This document shows, piece by piece, positions 6,002-9,212 of a DNA stretch of 9,212 nt (position 1 is the first letter of the stretch; the number at the start of each line of letters is the position of its first letter). A program made the position numbers and the translations under genes. The stretch is taken from NCBI GenBank assembly GCA_003523225.1, contig DPGK01000004.1, positions 175,054-184,265 of the forward strand. Direction: 5' to 3'. Source of the stretch: Clostridiales bacterium (GTDB lineage: Bacteria; Bacillota; Clostridia; Oscillospirales; CAG-272). The notes under the pieces were generated by a model. It made no database searches, had not been told where the DNA came from, and saw only the letters and a list, made by a program, of their open reading frames with translations.

Positions 6002-6176
6002 GGATGAGTGGAGCGGCTTTGCTGATTTGCTTGCCAACTTAATAGAAAAATATGCGGCGGTTCTGGACATTGACAACCTTCCAGAGCCGCCGCACTGTTT
6101 TGGGGAAGAAACTGCTGGAACTGCGAATATTCCCGAACAGCCAGAGGACACTATTGAAAAAGCTAAAACAGCATGA
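5982..6176 (+). CDS. Small acidic protein with a non-canonical ATT start
   Basis: An open frame encodes 64 residues reading (M)IANWNKDEWSGFADL, then LANLIEKYAAVLDIDNL and a Pro/Glu-rich tail ending in EKAKTA. It looks like real protein: an amphipathic helix, acidic, with consistent codon usage. A strong Shine-Dalgarno, AGGAGG, ends at 5975. No ATG, GTG or TTG lies at the right distance; ATT at 5982 (6 nt) or ATA at 5985 (9 nt) is the only well-placed start. The next in-frame start codon is a TTG near 6027, which would remove the first helix. The gene overlaps the relaxase end by 20 nt. Function unknown; similar small proteins often sit between relaxase and recombinase in such elements. It may be a start-codon mutant. 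Confidence 0.55.
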   Translation: MIANWNKDEWSGFADLLANLIEKYAAVLDIDNLPEPPHCFGEETAGTANIPEQPEDTIEKAKTA

Positions 6177-6182
6177 TATAAT
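6154..6182 (+). promoter_or_regulatory. Near-consensus sigma-A promoter of the recombinase gene
   Basis: TTGAAA (6154-6159), a 17-nt spacer, and TATAAT (6177-6182) form a strong housekeeping promoter. The -35 and spacer lie in the end of the small acidic gene, and the -10 touches its stop codon. Transcription would start near 6190, giving a leader of about 90 nt before the recombinase. This lets the recombinase be expressed independently of the mobilization operon. Confidence 0.75.
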
Positions 6183-6204
6183 AATCGTGTGATAAGTGTC
6201 CAAA

Positions 6205-6261
6205 CCTTACTCTGAAAAAGCTTCGGAGTAAGGATACATAAAGGTGCCATAGCTGTGGCAC
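6205..6261 (+). promoter_or_regulatory. Two leader hairpins before the recombinase gene
   Basis: The first hairpin pairs CCTTACTC (6205-6212) with GAGTAAGG (6226-6233), extended by one G-T and one G-C pair, with a 9-nt loop. The second pairs GTGCCA (6244-6249) with TGGCAC (6256-6261) around a 6-nt loop, and ends 4 nt before the Shine-Dalgarno GAGG (6266-6269). Neither has a T-tract, so they are not classic attenuators. They could control translation or be binding sites for the recombinase or a directionality factor. Confidence 0.5.
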
Positions 6262-6277
6262 GAATGAGGATTGTGAG

Positions 6278-8227
6278 ATGAAAAAAGAAAAGACAAAAGT
6301 ATATATCTATACGAGAGTATCCACCGCCATGCAGATTGACGGATACTCTCTGGATGCCCAGAAGTCAAGAATGAAAGCCTTTGCCGAGTACAATGATTAT
6401 GAGATAGCCGGTGAGTATGAGGACGCCGGTAAGTCTGGTAAATCCATTGAGGGCCGAAGCGAGTTTAACCGCATGATGGAGGATATAAAATCCGGGAAAG
6501 ATGGTGTCTCTTTCGTGCTGGTATTCAAGCTGTCCCGCTTCGGCAGAAATGCGGCAGATGTGCTGTCCACCTTGCAGGTCATGCAGGATTTCGGCGTCAA
6601 TCTGATCTGTGTGGAGGATGGGATTGATTCCTCCAAGGATGCCGGAAAGCTGATGATCTCCGTTCTGTCAGCGGTTGCAGAGATTGAGCGAGAAAACATC
6701 CGTGTTCAGACAATGGAGGGCAGAATCCAGAAAGCTCGTGAGGGCAAATGGAACGGCGGGTTTGCTCCCTATGGCTATAAGCTGGAAAATGGACAGCTTC
6801 TTATCAATGAGGAAGAAGCGGCTGCCATTCGGGTGATTTTCGATCAGTATGTGCATACCGACATGGGTGCAAATGGTCTTGCCAAATATCTTGACCAACA
6901 TGGCATTCATAAAATCCAGCGGCAAAATGGCAAAAATCCGCTGTTTGATGCGTCCCTGATCCGAAGGATACTGAAAAATCCTGTGTACTGTGGAAAAATC
7001 GCCTATGGCAGACGCAGAACAGAGAAGGTGCATGGCACTAGGAACGATTACCGGCTTGTGGAGCAGGATGATTATCTGTTGGTGGATGGCCAACATGAGG
7101 GGATTGTGTCGGAAGAACTCTGGCACGAAGCACAGGTGAAGCTGCTAGCACAGGCTGAAAAGTATGAACATGTGAACCGTGGCAAGGACACCAAGGTGCA
7201 TCTTCTGTCCGGTATCGTCAAATGCCCAATCTGCGGAGCCGGAATGTATGGCAACAAGAGCATCAAGCATAAGCGGGACGGAACAAAGTACAAGGATTTC
7301 TTCTATTACGGCTGCAAGCACCGCACTATGACCCGTGGGCACAAGTGCGATTATCGAAAGCAGATTCACGAGGAACTGTTGGATAGTGCCGTGGCAGAGG
7401 TCATTGTAAAGCTGGTCAGCAATCCGAAATTCGCCGCCATGATGCAGGAAAAAATCAACATGAAGGTGGACACGACTGCCATTGAGCAGGAGATCGCCAA
7501 TTACGAAAAGCAGATCCGGCAGTATTATTCTGTGAAATCAAAGCTGATAGAAGAAATAGATTCCATTGACCCGGATGATAAACACTATTACAAACGCAAG
7601 GCAGACCTTGATGATCGGCTTTACAAGATGTATGATAAGATCGAAGATACGGAAAATCTGCTGGTTGCCGCCAGAGCAAAGAAAATGGCAATCGAAGCGG
7701 AAAAACTCACCGGAGATAATATTTACAAGGTGCTGATTTACTTCGATAAGCTGTACGCTGCCATGAATGAGCAGGAAAAGCGGCAGATCATGGAGGCATT
7801 GATTTCCGAAATCCAGATATACGAGGAGCGCCAGCCCAACGGGCAGTGGCTCAAGTCCATCAAATTCAAGCTCCCAATCATTGAGGAAGACATGAGCTTG
7901 AGTTTGGACAATGATAAACATGTTGAGACGGTGGTCCTCTTGTCACGGGAAACAAATCCACTGACGGTTGAAGTCAGAATGGAAGTGGAAACCGGCGAGG
8001 TCAAGGAGCATCCGACCTATAAGCGTATTCAGGAATATGTGCAGGAGAAGTACGGCTTCAAAGTCCATACTGCATATATTGCAGAGGTCAAGCGCATGGT
8101 CGGATTGGATATGCACAAAGCGCCGAACGCTGTGGAGCAGAGGAAGCATGAGTATCATCCATGCCCGCCTGAAAAGGTCGAGGCAATTAAGGATGCTCTG
8201 CGGCATTTCGGCTTAATTGCTGAGTAA
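6278..8227 (+). CDS. Large serine recombinase (integrase/excisionase)
   Basis: The 649-aa protein performs site-specific integration and excision through a covalent serine-DNA intermediate. The N-terminal resolvase domain (about 5-150) has the nucleophile S15 in YTRVSTAMQ and the active-site arginines R87 and R90 in KLSRFGRN. A recombinase domain (about 160-300) follows, then a zinc-ribbon with C316, C319, C346 and C357, and a coiled coil (about 395-475), the usual order for large serine recombinases. The last ~75 residues, from KEHPTYKRIQEYV through the C-terminal CPPEKVEAIKDAL, form an additional module described in the findings. The ATG at 6278 has GAGG 8 nt upstream, and the gene has its own promoter. 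No truncation is seen. Attachment sites of this family share only 2-3 bp cores, so they cannot be read from one copy. Confidence 0.93.
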   Translation: MKKEKTKVYIYTRVSTAMQIDGYSLDAQKSRMKAFAEYNDYEIAGEYEDAGKSGKSIEGRSEFNRMMEDIKSGKDGVSFVLVFKLSRFGRNAADVLSTLQVMQDFGVNLICVEDGIDSSKDAGKLMISVLSAVAEIERENIRVQTMEGRIQKAREGKWNGGFAPYGYKLENGQLLINEEEAAAIRVIFDQYVHTDMGANGLAKYLDQHGIHKIQRQNGKNPLFDASLIRRILKNPVYCGKIAYGRRRTEKVHGTRNDYRLVEQDDYLLVDGQHEGIVSEELWHEAQVKLLAQAEKYEHVNRGKDTKVHLLSGIVKCPICGAGMYGNKSIKHKRDGTKYKDFFYYGCKHRTMTRGHKCDYRKQIHEELLDSAVAEVIVKLVSNPKFAAMMQEKINMKVDTTAIEQEIANYEKQIRQYYSVKSKLIEEIDSIDPDDKHYYKRKADLDDRLYKMYDKIEDTENLLVAARAKKMAIEAEKLTGDNIYKVLIYFDKLYAAMNEQEKRQIMEALISEIQIYEERQPNGQWLKSIKFKLPIIEEDMSLSLDNDKHVETVVLLSRETNPLTVEVRMEVETGEVKEHPTYKRIQEYVQEKYGFKVHTAYIAEVKRMVGLDMHKAPNAVEQRKHEYHPCPPEKVEAIKDALRHFGLIAE

Positions 8228-8463
8228 CGTCACTGTGAGGCAGTAAAAATGCCTTATTAAAACTGGAGATAGTGAGAACAGTGAAATCCTTTCTCCCTGC
8301 ATGAAAAAAGCACATCAGAAAGCAAAGCACGGCAGAGCGTATACGGTACGCCTTTGGATGTGGAATTTTACGGCATAGAACATTTTTACACCATTTGGCA
8401 AAATGCGAAAGTGCTTCTTGCAAACAGAGCATTGTTTTACCCGCTGAAATCGCTGTAATGAGG
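8228..8463. other. Non-coding region after the recombinase; likely element end
   Basis: These 236 bp carry no convincing gene. A short protein-like plus-strand frame ending at 8458 has no ribosome site (see rejected items), and a 5-bp repeat, GCGTA and TACGC, lies near 8336-8350. An att site is often next to a large serine recombinase gene, so the right boundary of the element may lie here, but no duplicate sequence is available in the window to define it. Confidence 0.35.
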
Positions 8464-8508
8464 AGAAGCCCAGCATCACGTCAAACGGCGCGTGCTGGGC
8501 TTCTTTTT
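8464..8508 (+). terminator. Strong intrinsic terminator
   Basis: AGAAGCCCAGCA (8464-8475) and TGCTGGGCTTCT (8493-8504) form a perfect 12-bp stem with a 17-nt loop. It runs into a T-tract (8504-8508, then GTT), and a second run of seven T's follows at 8524-8530. It lies 237 bp after the recombinase stop and would end transcripts coming from the left. Confidence 0.85.
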
Positions 8509-8743
8509 GTTGCGTCTCGGGGCTTTTTTTGGAGGATAATCCCTCCTGTGTGCCATTTGTTTTTCTATGCCGTGTTGACATACTGCGCTCTACCTATCAC
8601 GGTAACTGTACGTTCTCGGAACAAAAATGAACACGTTTTCTCTGTATAGGGAGAAAGCCGGAGAGGAATAAGAGGGTAAGTGCAGGCTGTGGGAACGGTG
8701 TGTAAACCACTTGCGGTTTTCCACGGTTTCCATAGCCGCAGCG

Positions 8744-8816
8744 AGGGAGAAAAGGGAGAGGTGGCTTTCTCGCTCAGGTGGCTTGCCGCCGCTCTTTGGC
8801 TCTCCCTTTTCTCCCT
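8744..8816. repeat. Perfect 17-bp inverted repeat
   Basis: AGGGAGAAAAGGGAGAG (8744-8760) and CTCTCCCTTTTCTCCCT (8800-8816) are exact reverse complements around a 39-nt loop. The second arm begins 12 bp beyond the stop codon of the leftward gene at the right edge, so it may form a 3' hairpin that stabilizes or terminates that mRNA; no clear T-tract follows on that strand. The neighbouring 8509-8743 holds no gene I can support, only a lone TTGACA near 8575 without a good -10. Confidence 0.65.
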
Positions 8817-8828
8817 GAGTATCAGGGG

Positions 8829-9212
8829 TTATTCTGCGTCATTGCTCGGCGTAACAGGGCGAAAGTCCTCCTGAACGCCCTCGTTAAGGTCAAAGCACAT
8901 GGTTTTTGCATCGGCAACCCAGAAACCGCGTACCTTGTAACGCTTGCCGGGAATCCAATCCTCGCCAGTGACAGCGCGGAGCGGGTCAAGCAGATTCTTG
9001 TTGGAAATTGTTACGACACCCTTTTGCTCACCCTTCGGCTTGGAGAACTTGAAGCCCTTCGGTTCGTTGCTCTTGCAGGAGCGGATTGCGAACACTCTTG
9101 CTTTCGCATCCAACAGGCACAAAACAAAGGCGGGATAACCCAAGTCCTCAAGCACCTTCTTGGTGAAAGTCACGCCGTTCTGATTCAGGAACATATCCGG
9201 GTAGGCGTTGAT
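8829..9212 (-). CDS. Partial conserved-looking protein of unknown function
   Basis: This leftward frame is open to the window's right edge, so the 5' end is missing; 127 residues plus the stop are visible. The first visible residues are INAYPDMFLNQNGVTFTKK, and the methionine at 9194 is probably internal because the frame continues upstream without a ribosome site there. The visible part is soluble and mixed alpha/beta, with a Lys/Phe-rich stretch (KGFKFSKPKGEQKG) and an acidic end (FRPVTPSNDAE). I see no signal peptide, membrane segment or known motif. It ends 12 bp before the 17-bp inverted repeat. It lies past the terminator and is oppositely oriented, so it may belong to the flanking chromosome or a host ICE. 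Function not recognised. Confidence 0.7.
   Translation of the reverse strand: MNAYPDMFLNQNGVTFTKKVLEDLGYPAFVLCLLDAKARVFAIRSCKSNEPKGFKFSKPKGEQKGVVTISNKNLLDPLRAVTGEDWIPGKRYKVRGFWVADAKTMCFDLNEGVQEDFRPVTPSNDAE

Noticed and set aside
6205..6233. Possible attenuator or terminator before the recombinase.
   Set aside because: The stem is good but no T-tract follows, so it is listed as a leader hairpin and not a terminator.
8187..8432. Minus-strand frame of 81 codons overlapping the recombinase end.
   Set aside because: Cys/His-rich without a motif, overlaps a confident gene, and lacks a ribosome site.
8354..8458. Protein-like plus-strand frame (LDVEFYGIEHFYTIWQ... ending PLKSL) after the recombinase.
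   Set aside because: It reads plausibly but has only TTG/GTG starts, no Shine-Dalgarno site and about 35 codons. It may be a remnant of a degraded gene; not enough to call a CDS.

Overview
The window looks like most of an integrative mobilizable element (IME), or a plasmid-like module inside a larger integrative conjugative element, from a gut-type Firmicute of class Clostridia (Lachnospiraceae/Oscillospiraceae-like). This rests on protein style, purine-rich Shine-Dalgarno sites, moderate G+C and the gene set: CHC2 zinc-finger primase, SF3 helicase, MobV relaxase and large serine recombinase. There are no rRNA, tRNA or CRISPR features and no housekeeping genes. Family names are from recognition of motifs; no database search was run.

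Layout. 1-284 is non-coding and structured. It carries a close look-alike of the MobV (pMV158/pE194 type) origin of transfer, with the nick heptamer TAGTGTG at 37-43, followed by a 16-bp imperfect inverted repeat. 285-1978 is a leftward two-gene operon: first a 272-aa protein with an R-N-x3-H (HEPN RNase-like) motif, then a 275-aa XRE-type repressor-like protein. A perfect 6-bp inverted repeat lies between them. 1979-2439 is a long A+T-rich divergent intergenic region. 2440-4357 holds a rightward replication pair: a short CHC2 zinc-finger protein from a TTG start, overlapping an SF3 (P4/D5-type) helicase. 4358-4796 is a 439-bp non-coding region packed with palindromes, including a 65-bp quasi-palindrome built from GTAC-containing repeats; it is a candidate replication origin or operator. 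4797-6176 is a mobilization operon: a 71-aa HTH protein, the MobV relaxase (coupled by a one-base stop/start overlap), and a 64-aa acidic protein whose best-placed start is ATT. 6154-6182 is a near-consensus promoter whose leader forms two hairpins before a 649-aa large serine recombinase (6278-8227). 8228-8828 is non-coding, with a strong intrinsic terminator and a perfect 17-bp inverted repeat. At the right edge, 8829-9212 is the 3' part of an unidentified leftward gene, possibly host or flanking-element DNA.

How it may work (inference). The serine recombinase excises and integrates the element. The zinc-finger protein and helicase could replicate the excised circle from the palindromic region. 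MobV would nick oriT so that a co-resident conjugative system can transfer it. The HEPN/XRE pair sits outside these modules, is visibly more A+T-rich, and is the best candidate for cargo such as a defence or toxin-antitoxin-like system. It is the most interesting part of the window along with the oriT and the GTAC palindrome.
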